In this document: piece after piece, positions 8,293 through 16,017 of the stretch
How positions within the stretch are numbered: position 1 is the stretch's first letter
Layout: every line of letters begins with the position of its first letter
NCBI RefSeq assembly: GCF_014649955.1
Contig: NZ_BMUA01000003.1
Location: 124,001-188,000 of the forward strand
Reading direction: 5' to 3'
Origin: Streptomyces violascens
GTDB lineage: Bacteria > Actinomycetota > Actinomycetes > Streptomycetales > Streptomycetaceae
DNA length: 64,000 bases
Made by a program: the position numbers and the translations under genes
The notes under the pieces: model-generated
Told to the model about the DNA's origin: nothing
Database searches by the model: none
What the model saw: only the letters and a program-made list of their open reading frames with translations

Positions 8293-10971
8293 TCAGAGCA
8301 GCCCGTCCCACATCTGCTCCAGGAGCACCGACCACCAGCTCTCCGGCGACGCGAGCGCCGCCGGGTCAAGGGCCGCGAGCTGCGCCTGGAAGTCGACCGT
8401 CCAGCGGCCCGCCTGCTCGGGGTTGAGCCCGAACCGCAGCCGCCACATCCGGCCGAGCAGCGCCAGGGAGCGTACGAACTCGGGCAGCCCCGAGTTCACG
8501 AACTGCGGCGGCACCGACTGCCCGCCGGGCCCCGCCTCCACCGGCACCGCCACGATGTTCGCGGTCCCGTACTGGACACAGATCGCCCGCCCGAAGTCCG
8601 AGCCCATCACCAGGTACGAACCCGCGTCCGCGGCCGGCTGCACACCACGCTGCTGCGCGAGCTCCGCCAGCGTCGGCACCGGCTGCCCGGGCGCGGCCTG
8701 CGCCCAGAAGAACGGCCCGAAGTCCACCGGAAGGCCCGCCCACACCAGCGTGACCGCGACGACCTCCGGCACACCCTGACGCGACACCGCGCGCTGGTCG
8801 AAGCGGAACACGCCCTGCGGACCGAACGCGCCCGCCAGCTCGTGCGCCACACCCTCCGGCGGCAGCGGCGGCACCGGCTGCACCGCCGGAATCGGCGCCC
8901 GCACCGGCTGCGGCCTGGCCGGACCGTCCGCGACCTGCGCCAACTCGCCCTGGTGGGTGAGCAGATGCTGCACACCCTGCCGGCGCGAGCCGTGGTCCTT
9001 GCCGTACGGAGCCACATGCGTGATCCGCACCTGCGGCCACTGCTCGCGGATCATCCGCGCACAGTAACCACCCGGCAGCTCGCACGACTCCAGCTCCGTG
9101 TGCAGTTCGAGCACATGGTCGGCGGGCACGTTCATCGCCCGCAGCTCATGGAAGATCTGCCACTCCGGGTGCGGAATGCCCGGCGCCGAACGGCGGATGA
9201 GCTGCTGCTCGGAACCGTCGGGCGCGCGGTAGCGCAGCACCGCCTGATACCCCGGGCCGACCGTCGGCAGCCCCGCCGGGGGCTGCTGCGGATAGCCGTA
9301 CGCGGGCGGCGCCTGCGGCACGGGACCACCCGGCGGCATGCCGGGCGGGCCGGGCGGCATCGGGACACCCGGACCACCCTGGCTGCCGGGACCCATCTGC
9401 GCGGGACCCGCCAGCATCGTCGCCGCCTGGTGCACACCGCCACCGGGGGCACCGGGCGCACCCGGAACCGCGGGCGGCTGCGGGGCTCCGGGCGGACCGG
9501 GCGGCATGGGCGCGCCGGGACCACCCGGGGCTCCGGGCGGACCGGGCGGCATCGGCGCACCAGGAGCGCCGGGCGCGCCAGGAGGACCGGGCGGCGCCGG
9601 AGCACCCGGGCCACCGGGACCGCCGGGGCCCATCTGGCTCGGGTCGGCGAACATCGTCGCGGCATAGTGCACCCCGCCGGGCGGAGCGCCGGGAGGACCG
9701 GGCGGCATCGGGGCGCCGGGACCACCCGGCGCTCCGGGCGGGCCCGGAGGCATCGGCGCGCCCTGGCCACCCTGGCTGGGCGGGCCCATCTGGCTCGGGT
9801 CCGCGAACATCGTGGCGGCCTGGTGCACACCGCCACCGGGAGCACCGGGCGCACCCGGAACCGCGGGCGGCTGCGCGCCCTCGGGGCCGAGGTGCGAGAC
9901 CAGCTGCGTCGGCAGGTAACCACCGGCGGGCGCACCCGGCGGCGGCGTCGAACCCGGTGCTGGCGGCGGCGCCGGCGGACCCGGACGGGCACCCGGAGTA
10001 CCCGGCGCACCGGGCGGCGGCGGAGTCGCCGAGATCCCGCCCCGCGCAGCGCGCGCACCCGGCGGCGGACCGACTGCCTTGCTGGTGGCGGCATCCGCGA
10101 TGTCCCCGGCACCCGAAGCGGCGGCGGGACCGGTGGGCCGGACGGGCGCGGGCGCGACCGGCGGCGGGGTCGACCCCGGCGGCGCGGCCTGCGGGTCGAG
10201 CGCCGGCGCAAGCGCCGTCGGCGGAAGCTGGCTGCCCCCCGCCATCAGCGCCGTCTTCGCCTCGGGCAGCACCCTCGGCGCCGCCGCGTCCTCACCGTCC
10301 GTACCGGAAAGGGAGGGCGCGAACACCGTCGCGGGCAGCGGCACCGAACCGTCGTCCGAACCCGCGTTGGTGTCCGTCCCCGCCCAGGGCGTACCCCCGG
10401 TAGGAGTCCCGGACGCCGCATCGCCCTGCGAGGGGGCGGCGGGCGCCGGCCACGCGGGCGCGGAAGGCTCGGGGGCGGCCGGAGCGGGGGCGGGGGCGCC
10501 ATGAGACGCGCCGGCACCCGGCACACCGGCACCCTGCGACGCACCGGAACCAGCCCCCTGAGAGGCACCCGAGGCGGAGCCCTCGCCCCGCCGGTCCGGA
10601 ATCCCCAGCTTGTCCGCGGCCTCCTGCAGCCACTCCGGCGGGCTCAGCAGGAACGACGTCTGGTTCAGATCGATCCGCGCCGGGGGCTCCGGCGCGGGCG
10701 GCGCGTCCTCGGGCACCCCGTACTCCTCCTCGTACCGGCGGATCACCTCACCCACCGGCAGGGCCGGCCACAGCGACGCCTCGCCGCTGTCCCGGGCGAT
10801 CACCAGGCGCTGCGCGCCGCCACCGCCGGACGGCCCGTTCTCACGGTCCTCGGCCCACACCACGAAACCCAGCTCGAACTCCCGCACCCGCACCTCACGG
10901 TGCTGATACGCGGGCACATCGCCGTTGATCCACTCTTCCGCGCGCTCCTGCGCCTGAGCGAAAGTCACCAT
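8293..10971 (-). CDS. Multidomain protein: Imm35-like, collagen-like linker, deaminase-like, SUKH-4-like
   Basis: An 892-residue protein without signal peptide or membrane span. Residues 1-95 resemble YrhB/Imm35 immunity domains. Residues about 110-570 are a Pro/Gly/Ala linker with collagen-like PGPPGAP tracts and three copies of a VHQAATM-type motif. Residues about 575-700 hold a deaminase-like zinc signature, H624-T-E626, then C630 and C637 in the context CELPGGYC, as in some bacterial toxin deaminases. The last 190 residues resemble SUKH-4 immunity domains (ADFGRAI-like and VPPQFVNSGL segments, ending in an aromatic-rich helix). Start ATG 10971 is nine bases past the stop of the upstream SUKH gene, with GGGGAG before it. 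Toxin-type and immunity-type folds in one polypeptide are unusual, and the biochemical role is unknown. Domain names rest on pattern recognition, not on a search. Confidence 0.8.
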   Translation of the reverse strand: MVTFAQAQERAEEWINGDVPAYQHREVRVREFELGFVVWAEDRENGPSGGGGAQRLVIARDSGEASLWPALPVGEVIRRYEEEYGVPEDAPPAPEPPARIDLNQTSFLLSPPEWLQEAADKLGIPDRRGEGSASGASQGAGSGASQGAGVPGAGASHGAPAPAPAAPEPSAPAWPAPAAPSQGDAASGTPTGGTPWAGTDTNAGSDDGSVPLPATVFAPSLSGTDGEDAAAPRVLPEAKTALMAGGSQLPPTALAPALDPQAAPPGSTPPPVAPAPVRPTGPAAASGAGDIADAATSKAVGPPPGARAARGGISATPPPPGAPGTPGARPGPPAPPPAPGSTPPPGAPAGGYLPTQLVSHLGPEGAQPPAVPGAPGAPGGGVHQAATMFADPSQMGPPSQGGQGAPMPPGPPGAPGGPGAPMPPGPPGAPPGGVHYAATMFADPSQMGPGGPGGPGAPAPPGPPGAPGAPGAPMPPGPPGAPGGPGAPMPPGPPGAPQPPAVPGAPGAPGGGVHQAATMLAGPAQMGPGSQGGPGVPMPPGPPGMPPGGPVPQAPPAYGYPQQPPAGLPTVGPGYQAVLRYRAPDGSEQQLIRRSAPGIPHPEWQIFHELRAMNVPADHVLELHTELESCELPGGYCARMIREQWPQVRITHVAPYGKDHGSRRQGVQHLLTHQGELAQVADGPARPQPVRAPIPAVQPVPPLPPEGVAHELAGAFGPQGVFRFDQRAVSRQGVPEVVAVTLVWAGLPVDFGPFFWAQAAPGQPVPTLAELAQQRGVQPAADAGSYLVMGSDFGRAICVQYGTANIVAVPVEAGPGGQSVPPQFVNSGLPEFVRSLALLGRMWRLRFGLNPEQAGRWTVDFQAQLAALDPAALASPESWWSVLLEQMWDGLL
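9400..9880 (-). repeat. Collagen-like and 15-residue repeats within the deaminase/SUKH gene
   Basis: Within the 8293-10971 coding region the encoded protein alternates PGPPGAPGGPGAPM collagen-like triplets with three near-identical motifs of the form VHQAATMFADPSQMGP. One copy has Y for Q, and one has L, G and A at three variable positions. On the plus strand the copies lie at about 9400-9480, 9630-9685 and 9775-9870. The DNA is accordingly repetitive and GC-rich, and is likely to vary in copy number between strains. Confidence 0.75.
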
Positions 10972-10979
10972 CGGCCGGC

Positions 10980-11966
10980 TCACTCCCCTACCGAGGTCGT
11001 CTCGACGGCGCGCGCGAAGCCGCCGTCCACCATCAGGTTCGCCACGGTCTCCAGCTCCGGCGGATTGCCCGCGAGCCGCGCCAGGAACGCGTCGAAATCG
11101 TCCCCGCAGGGCAGCAGCAGCTGCTCCACCCGCTCCTGCACGCTCAGCCCGTCCCGGTCCCGCGCGTCGTCGTACGCGCAGAACCACACCGAACCGACCG
11201 CCGAACCCTTCACCTTCACCGCGAGAATCCCGCCCTGGACGAACGCGACGCCCAGATAGTCCTTGGTGAGGTGATCCCGCAGACACTTGTTGATGTACAC
11301 CAGGTCATTGACCCCGGCCTCGTCCCGCACCGTGAAGAACGGCTGGTCCACCAGGAGCCCCAGCTCGGCGTCGAGCGCCGCGCCCACCGGGGCACAACCC
11401 CCCGCCGCCTTCAGGAACGACCGGTAGGAACCCGGCAGCCGGTACCCCAAGTCCTCCTCGACACCGAGGAGTTGGGACTCCGTCACCGACACCGAGCCCT
11501 TCGGCAGACCGAAATGCGCGGGCCGCGTCTCCTGCAACGGCCGCGTACCCCGCTTGCCGTGCTCGACCTGCGCCGTCGCAAGACCGCCGTAATGCCGCAG
11601 CAGCGCCTTCACCTCGACCGGCACCAGCTCCAGACGGCGGCCGCCCGGCACGTGATGCCACGTCCAGCCGTGCGGCGTCGCCACCGGAGCGATCGTGTCC
11701 CACAGCTCGTGACCCGCCGCGGCCAGCGCCGCGTTCGCCGACACGTAGTCGGTCAGGCGGAGCTCGTCCACCCCGAAACCCTCGGGCGGATCCGCGATCT
11801 CCGCCGCCGCACGGGCGTACGCCGAGAACACCGGGAAGCCGTTCTCGTCCACCCGCACCCCTCTGGGATGCCGGGAGGCCCGGACCGGATCCGGGAACTG
11901 CACGACCTGCCCGGCATAGGCCGCGTTCGGTGGCGCGGCATGCTGCCCGAGCCGACCTGTCGTCAT
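10980..11966 (-). CDS. SUKH-1 (SMI1/KNR4) domain protein
   Basis: A 328-residue cytoplasmic protein. The C-terminal half is a SUKH-1/SMI1-KNR4 domain, recognisable from QLLGVEEDLGYRLPGSYRSF, the LGVEEDLG-x-LPxxYRxFL pattern of the fold, followed by AGG and a DLVYIN segment. The N-terminal 150 residues include a GWTWHHVPGGRRLELVPVE stretch and belong to no family I can name. SUKH domains typically bind and neutralise nuclease or deaminase toxins. Its stop is nine bases before the downstream deaminase/SUKH-4 gene, so the two form an operon. Start ATG 11966 follows a run of G residues (GGGGGCAACCGCC); a frame extending to 12221 would add a leader without domain character. It diverges from the YwqJ-type deaminase gene. 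Confidence 0.82.
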   Translation of the reverse strand: MTTGRLGQHAAPPNAAYAGQVVQFPDPVRASRHPRGVRVDENGFPVFSAYARAAAEIADPPEGFGVDELRLTDYVSANAALAAAGHELWDTIAPVATPHGWTWHHVPGGRRLELVPVEVKALLRHYGGLATAQVEHGKRGTRPLQETRPAHFGLPKGSVSVTESQLLGVEEDLGYRLPGSYRSFLKAAGGCAPVGAALDAELGLLVDQPFFTVRDEAGVNDLVYINKCLRDHLTKDYLGVAFVQGGILAVKVKGSAVGSVWFCAYDDARDRDGLSVQERVEQLLLPCGDDFDAFLARLAGNPPELETVANLMVDGGFARAVETTSVGE

Positions 11967-12215
11967 GGCGGTTGCCCCCTGCTGCGTGCTCTGCGTCTGG
12001 CTGGTGAGGACCAGACTATGCGGTGAGGCAATACCGGGCCCCGGCCCCGCACTTCGGTCACCAACCGTCACACCCGCATCACCCTGCGCCCGCGACGCGC
12101 GGCTTATCACGCCCCAGCTTCCGTACCAGTACGCACATTTGGCAGGCTGTCCCCGCAACTCGGGGGCGCTGACACGTGCGGCTGAAGCCGCGGCCAGTGG
12201 GAGGAACACAGCACC
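11967..12215. promoter_or_regulatory. Divergent promoter region of the deaminase/SUKH cluster
   Basis: This 249-bp gap separates the two outward-facing halves of the toxin-type cluster and must carry both promoters. Plus-strand expression has a clear ribosome-binding site, GGGAGGAA, just before 12216. No exact long palindrome was found. The shared region implies the two operons could be co-regulated. Confidence 0.5.
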
Positions 12216-12731
12216 ATGCACACCGCACCAGGCGAAACATCGGCAACAAGCGCGATAAATGAGACACCGGGCGACCCACGCCTGGGGTGGAGCGCCACGG
12301 CCACCACCGCCACACCCTTACTCCGCCACCGCCGCGACGGCATCCTCCCCGCCATCGCCGCCGCCCTCTCCGTGCGCGGCGAAACCCTCACCTGCACCGC
12401 AGGCAAAGGCGAACAGCCACCAGTCCTGCACACCCTCGTACAGGATTACCTCGACACCCTCACCAGCGGCCAGCGCGAACGCTTCACCGGCCGCTGCCCC
12501 GAAGCGATCCTGCTCTCCAGACACCTGACCGCCGTCGAAGCAGGACGCTCCAAACGCGCCCAGCGCAAACCCCTCACCCACGGCGAGGCCCGCCGCGCCC
12601 TCAAGCACGCCAAACTCACCGCCCGCCGCATACGCGAGGACGGCGACCCCCTCCACGGCAGCTACGCGCCCCCCTGCCGCTCCTGCACCGCCCTGCTCGA
12701 CCACTTCGGCGTCCGCAGCGTCGAACCCTGA
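12216..12731 (+). CDS. YwqJ-type deaminase domain protein
   Basis: A 171-residue protein of a YwqJ-like nucleic-acid deaminase fold. The putative zinc and catalytic residues are C94-P-E96 (in TGRCPEA), replacing the usual H-x-E, and C154-R-S-C157 in APPCRSC. The Cys-Pro/Ala-Glu variant is typical of the YwqJ branch. Between them lies a basic stretch of about 45 residues. There is no signal peptide, WXG or other export domain, so it is a stand-alone cytoplasmic form, not the tip of a secreted toxin. The SUKH-3 gene follows 40 bp downstream on the same strand. The ATG is preceded by GGGAGGAACACAGCACC. Activity on DNA, RNA or free nucleotides cannot be judged from sequence. Confidence 0.8.
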   Translation: MHTAPGETSATSAINETPGDPRLGWSATATTATPLLRHRRDGILPAIAAALSVRGETLTCTAGKGEQPPVLHTLVQDYLDTLTSGQRERFTGRCPEAILLSRHLTAVEAGRSKRAQRKPLTHGEARRALKHAKLTARRIREDGDPLHGSYAPPCRSCTALLDHFGVRSVEP

Positions 12732-12771
12732 GCCGACCCCACACCCCATCCGCACGGAAAGGCCGCGGCCG

Positions 12772-13260
12772 ATGCCGGACATCTCCACCACCCGCTTCCC
12801 CGTCCCCGTCGACGCCGCCCTGCGCACCGCCGGCTGGCAGCCCGGCCGCTGGGACATCCGCCAGGCCGAAGCCTGGGCCGACGTCCTGCGCGGCCACACC
12901 TCACCCGCAGGACACCGCCACACCGTCTTCCCCGCCGCCGTCGAAGCCTGGGCCGAATTCGGCGGCCTCACCCTCACCGCAACCGGCCCCGGCCGCCGCA
13001 ACGCCCCCGCGGCCCTGCGCTTCGACCCGCTCGCCGGGCTCCACCTCGCCCGCACCCTCGCCGACCTCGGCCGCGCCCTCGAAACCGACATCGCCCCCCT
13101 CGGCGAAGAAGGCGACCAGCAGGCCGTACTCGCCATCGACACGCACGGCCGCGTCTACGCCCTGGACCACACCGGCGACTGGTACCTCGGCCCCGACATC
13201 GACACCGCCCTGAACACCCTGATCACCGGCACCCAGCCCATCCGCCTGACCTCGGGCTGA
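12772..13260 (+). CDS. SUKH-3 immunity-type protein
   Basis: A 162-residue protein matching the SUKH-3 pattern: an N-terminal AGWxPGRxD segment (residues 19-28), an FPAAVEAWAEFGGLTL helix-strand unit, the GxxxAPxxLRFDPLAG motif, and the late GRVYALDHTGDWYLG segment before DIDTALNTLI. SUKH-3 proteins are usually encoded directly after deaminase or nuclease toxins and bind them. The gene lies 40 bp behind the YwqJ-type deaminase, with AGGAAAGG-like sequence GGAAAGGCC before the ATG. It is the most likely partner of that enzyme. A dispersed intergenic repeat follows it. Confidence 0.85.
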   Translation: MPDISTTRFPVPVDAALRTAGWQPGRWDIRQAEAWADVLRGHTSPAGHRHTVFPAAVEAWAEFGGLTLTATGPGRRNAPAALRFDPLAGLHLARTLADLGRALETDIAPLGEEGDQQAVLAIDTHGRVYALDHTGDWYLGPDIDTALNTLITGTQPIRLTSG

Positions 13261-13312
13261 CCCGAACCCCTCAACCCCGCCCATGCCCACGGGCCGTACG
13301 TACGCTGCGGGT

Positions 13313-13446
13313 TCTCGGCTGCGGACCGTGCATGGCCGGTCACGCGGTTCCCCGCGCCCCTGGCAGGGCCGTCCTTGGCAGGGCGCCCCCTGCAGGCATA
13401 CCCAGCCTGTCCAGCGTTTGATGGGGTCTGGGGGCGGAGCGCCAGG
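13313..13446 (-). repeat. Dispersed intergenic repeat, copy A
   Basis: This gap between the convergent SUKH-3 and histidine-kinase genes carries the reverse-oriented core GCGGTTCCCCGCGCCCCTGG, a CCAGCGTTTGA element, and one GGGGTCTGGGGGCGGAGC terminus. The same modules occur near 32.8, 38.5, 48.4 and 60.5 kb, with the CCGGACGGGCTG-type element seen only in some. No gene is apparent in it. Confidence 0.7.
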
Positions 13447-13450
13447 GACG

Positions 13451-14770
13451 CTACGACACCACCGGAGCCCGGTCCGGCAGCACCGCCGACACCCGGAACC
13501 CACCCGCGTCCGTCGCCCCCGACACAAACACCCCACCCAGCGCCGTCACCCGCTCCCGCATCCCCACCAGCCCATTACCACCGGACGGCAACCCCGCATC
13601 GGCCGTGACCCCGTCCGCAGGACCGTTCTCCACCTGCATCGCCACCTCGGCCTCCCGACGGGCGAGCCGCACCATCACCTTCGCGCCCGCCGCATGCTTG
13701 TGCACATTGGTCAGCGCCTCCTGGATCACCCGGTACGCCGTCTGCTCCACCAGCGCGTCATACCCCCGCACCTCCCCCTGCACCATCAGCTCCACCACCA
13801 TCCCGGCCTCCCGGGACTGCCCCACCAGAGCCTCGATGTCCGCCAGACAGGGCCCCTCCTCCGCTGCCGCGGCGGCCACCGCGGCAGCCACCCCCACCGC
13901 AGCCAACGGCACCGGATCCACCCGCACCGCCACCGGCTGCTGATCAGCGGCCCGCAACACCCCGAGCATCTCCCGCAACTCCGTCAACGCCTGCCGGCCC
14001 ATGTCACCGACCAGCGCCGCGTTCTTGACCGCCTTCTCCGGATCCTTACGGGCCACCGCCTGCAACGCCGCAGCGTGCACCACCATCAACGACACCCGGT
14101 GCGCCACCACGTCATGCATCTCCCGGGCGATCCGCGTCCGCTCCTCCGTACGCGCCCACTCCGCCCGCTCCTCGGCCCGGTCCGCGAGCAGCGACAACTC
14201 CCGCTCCAGCGAATCCGCCCGCTCCCGCAACGACTCCATCAACCGCCGCCGCGCCCCTATATACAGCCCGTACAACAGCGGCGGGCCCGCGATCCCGAGC
14301 GACATCACCACCGACAGCAGCGGCACATACCAGCGCCCCGGGTCGTAATCACCCCGCTCCACACTCTGATGCATCCGTACGAACGTGACGATGAACGTCC
14401 CCGCCACCGACATCCCCGCCAGCGCCGCCGTGATCCGGCGCGGCACATCCGACGCGGCCAGCGTGTAAAGACCCACCACGCTCAGGACGAAGCCCATGCT
14501 GGCCGGCGTCACCGCCACCGACACCAGCACCACGGCGATCGGCCACCGGCGCCGCAGCACCAACGACGCCCCCGCGACAAGGCCGAGCAACACCCCGGCC
14601 GGCACGGGCAGCCCCGAGGCCCCCGCGAAACTCACACCCTCCAGCGCACACTCCAGCGCGGAGATCACCCCGAGCAGCACATCCAGCACCGCGCTGCGCC
14701 TGCGTTCCCACCACCACCAGCCACGGGAGGTCAACCCCGTGGCTTCCTGGTAAGCCCCCGTTGCGGTCAT
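13451..14770 (-). CDS. Sensor histidine kinase, HisKA_3/NarL-type partner, orphan
   Basis: A 439-residue membrane kinase. About five hydrophobic spans fill residues 27-175. A short coiled coil leads into the dimerisation domain, whose phospho-acceptor is H219 in AREMHDVVAHRVS. The ATPase domain follows, with an N-box around VIQEALTNVHKHA and a G-box GGNGLVGMRERV near residue 400. This is the HPK7 architecture that signals to LuxR/NarL response regulators. No response regulator gene is adjacent: one neighbour is the SUKH cluster across a repeat, the other an HTH protein. It is therefore an orphan unless its partner is one of the LuxR regulators elsewhere. Start ATG 14770 gives an N-terminus just ahead of the first span; a longer frame lacks domain content. 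Confidence 0.88.
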   Translation of the reverse strand: MTATGAYQEATGLTSRGWWWWERRRSAVLDVLLGVISALECALEGVSFAGASGLPVPAGVLLGLVAGASLVLRRRWPIAVVLVSVAVTPASMGFVLSVVGLYTLAASDVPRRITAALAGMSVAGTFIVTFVRMHQSVERGDYDPGRWYVPLLSVVMSLGIAGPPLLYGLYIGARRRLMESLRERADSLERELSLLADRAEERAEWARTEERTRIAREMHDVVAHRVSLMVVHAAALQAVARKDPEKAVKNAALVGDMGRQALTELREMLGVLRAADQQPVAVRVDPVPLAAVGVAAAVAAAAAEEGPCLADIEALVGQSREAGMVVELMVQGEVRGYDALVEQTAYRVIQEALTNVHKHAAGAKVMVRLARREAEVAMQVENGPADGVTADAGLPSGGNGLVGMRERVTALGGVFVSGATDAGGFRVSAVLPDRAPVVS

Positions 14771-14924
14771 AGCTCCCAGACTACGGGCGGGCGCGAACGT
14801 TTTTCCGTCGGCATACGCAGCACGAAATCGCATCGAACACGCCAGAAATCGGGGATCATCCCTCGATGCAGTGAATCGACCGCTTATTCGAGCGGACATC
14901 CGCATTCCGGACGAGCGTGTCCGT

Positions 14925-15785
14925 ATGACATCAGCCACACCCGGCAAATACGCCGACTTCGAGGGCCTGCGCGAGCAGGCGATCGCTCTGCGCCGCGAGG
15001 GGCTCAGCCTGCGCCAGATCCGCGACCGACTGCACGTCGACAACAACGACCTCCTCCACCGGCTGGTGAAGGGCGAGCCGCCCCCGGAGTGGACCAAACG
15101 CCCCAACGCCAAGGACGACCTCCGCGACCGCGCGCGGGAGCTCCGCTCGCAGGGCATGACGTACGACCAGATCCAGGTCGAGCTGGGCTGCTCGAAGAGC
15201 TCGATATCCCTCTGGATACGAGATCTGCCGAAGCCGGACCGCACCCGCACCCCGGAGGAGGCGTCGGCCATCGCCAAGCGCGGCTGGGAGGTCACACTTC
15301 AGCGCCGCGAGGAAGAGCGCCGAATGACGAAGCAGGACGCCGCAGCCGACATCGGCACCATGACCGACCGCGAATTGTTCCTGTTCGGCGTCGGCCTCTA
15401 CTGGGCGGAGGGCACCAAGGACAAGCCGCACGCCCGCAGGGAGCGGGTGACCTTCGTGAACAGCGACCCCAACATGATCACCGTCTACCTGCGCTGGCTG
15501 CGCCTGGTCGGCGTCGAGGCCCACCACCTGAAGTTCCGCCTCATGATCCACGAGTCGGCCGACATCCGAGGAGCCGAGCAGTACTGGGCGGATCTCGTCC
15601 GGGCCGACGTGGCCCTCTTCGGCAAGACAACCCTGAAGCGGCACAACCCGAAGACGGTCCGCAAGAACGTGGGCGAAACGTACCGGGGTTGCCTCGTCAT
15701 CGATATCCAGCAAAGTGCTGATCTCTACCGTCGCATCGAAGGGTGGTGGTGCGGCATAGTAGGGGCCGCAGCTGGAACCAACTAG
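14925..15785 (+). CDS. Helix-turn-helix protein with LAGLIDADG-like C-terminal region
   Basis: A 286-residue protein if started at ATG 14925; GTG 14871 in frame would add 18 residues. Two helix-turn-helix units are visible, EGLSLRQIRDRLHV and QGMTYDQIQVELGCSKSSI, resembling resolvase-type HTHs. The C-terminal half begins FLFGVGLYWAEGTKD and continues through VTFVNSDPNMI, which resembles the first helix and strand of a LAGLIDADG homing-endonuclease fold (GLYxAEGT in place of GLIDADG). The glutamate in AEG could take the metal-binding position. The gene ends 29 bp before tRNA-Gln on the same strand. It is not in an intron and interrupts no gene. It may be a domesticated regulator or a free-standing endonuclease; I cannot tell which. 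Confidence 0.6.
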   Translation: MTSATPGKYADFEGLREQAIALRREGLSLRQIRDRLHVDNNDLLHRLVKGEPPPEWTKRPNAKDDLRDRARELRSQGMTYDQIQVELGCSKSSISLWIRDLPKPDRTRTPEEASAIAKRGWEVTLQRREEERRMTKQDAAADIGTMTDRELFLFGVGLYWAEGTKDKPHARRERVTFVNSDPNMITVYLRWLRLVGVEAHHLKFRLMIHESADIRGAEQYWADLVRADVALFGKTTLKRHNPKTVRKNVGETYRGCLVIDIQQSADLYRRIEGWWCGIVGAAAGTN

Positions 15786-15814
15786 GAAATTGTCCGTTTT
15801 GGCCCAGTTAGCCA

Positions 15815-15886
15815 TCCCCTGTGGTGTAATCGGCAACACGTGGCACTTTGGATGCTTTGTTCCAGGTTCGAGTCCTGGCAGGGGAG
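15815..15886 (+). tRNA. tRNA-Gln (UUG anticodon)
   Basis: A full cloverleaf of 72 nt can be drawn. The acceptor stem TCCCCTG pairs with CAGGGGA (15879-15885), with G73 as discriminator. The D arm is GTG-TAATCGGCAA-CAC. The anticodon loop CTTTGGA gives anticodon TTG, and the T arm is CCAGG-TTCGAGT-CCTGG. The 3' CCA is not encoded. An anticodon of UUG reads CAA glutamine codons. A strong terminator follows at 15898. Confidence 0.95.
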
Positions 15887-15897
15887 CTTATTGGGTT

Positions 15898-15926
15898 CGG
15901 GTCCTGACTGTCCCAGTCAGGACCCG
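15898..15926 (+). terminator. Intrinsic terminator of tRNA-Gln
   Basis: Perfect 13-bp stem, CGGGTCCTGACTG (15898-15910) and its complement (15914-15926), with a TCC loop, followed after CCGTG by TTTT. It lies 11 nt past the tRNA and about 90 nt before glmU. Confidence 0.9.
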
Positions 15927-16017
15927 CCGTGTTTTCCCCCGCCCCCACCCCGATTTCATCCGCGAAACCCCCCGGTATCCTTCGGGTGTCCACCCCCCGA
16001 AGCCGAAGGGCACCTCC

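Noticed and set aside
9400..9880. Possible CRISPR array from regular repeats
   Set aside because: Repeats are in a coding frame, vary in sequence and spacing, and encode collagen-like Pro-Gly tracts; no cas genes.
15815..15886. Integrative element attachment site at tRNA-Gln
   Set aside because: No integrase, and I could find no repeat of the tRNA 3' end nearby; the adjacent HTH protein is not a tyrosine or serine recombinase.
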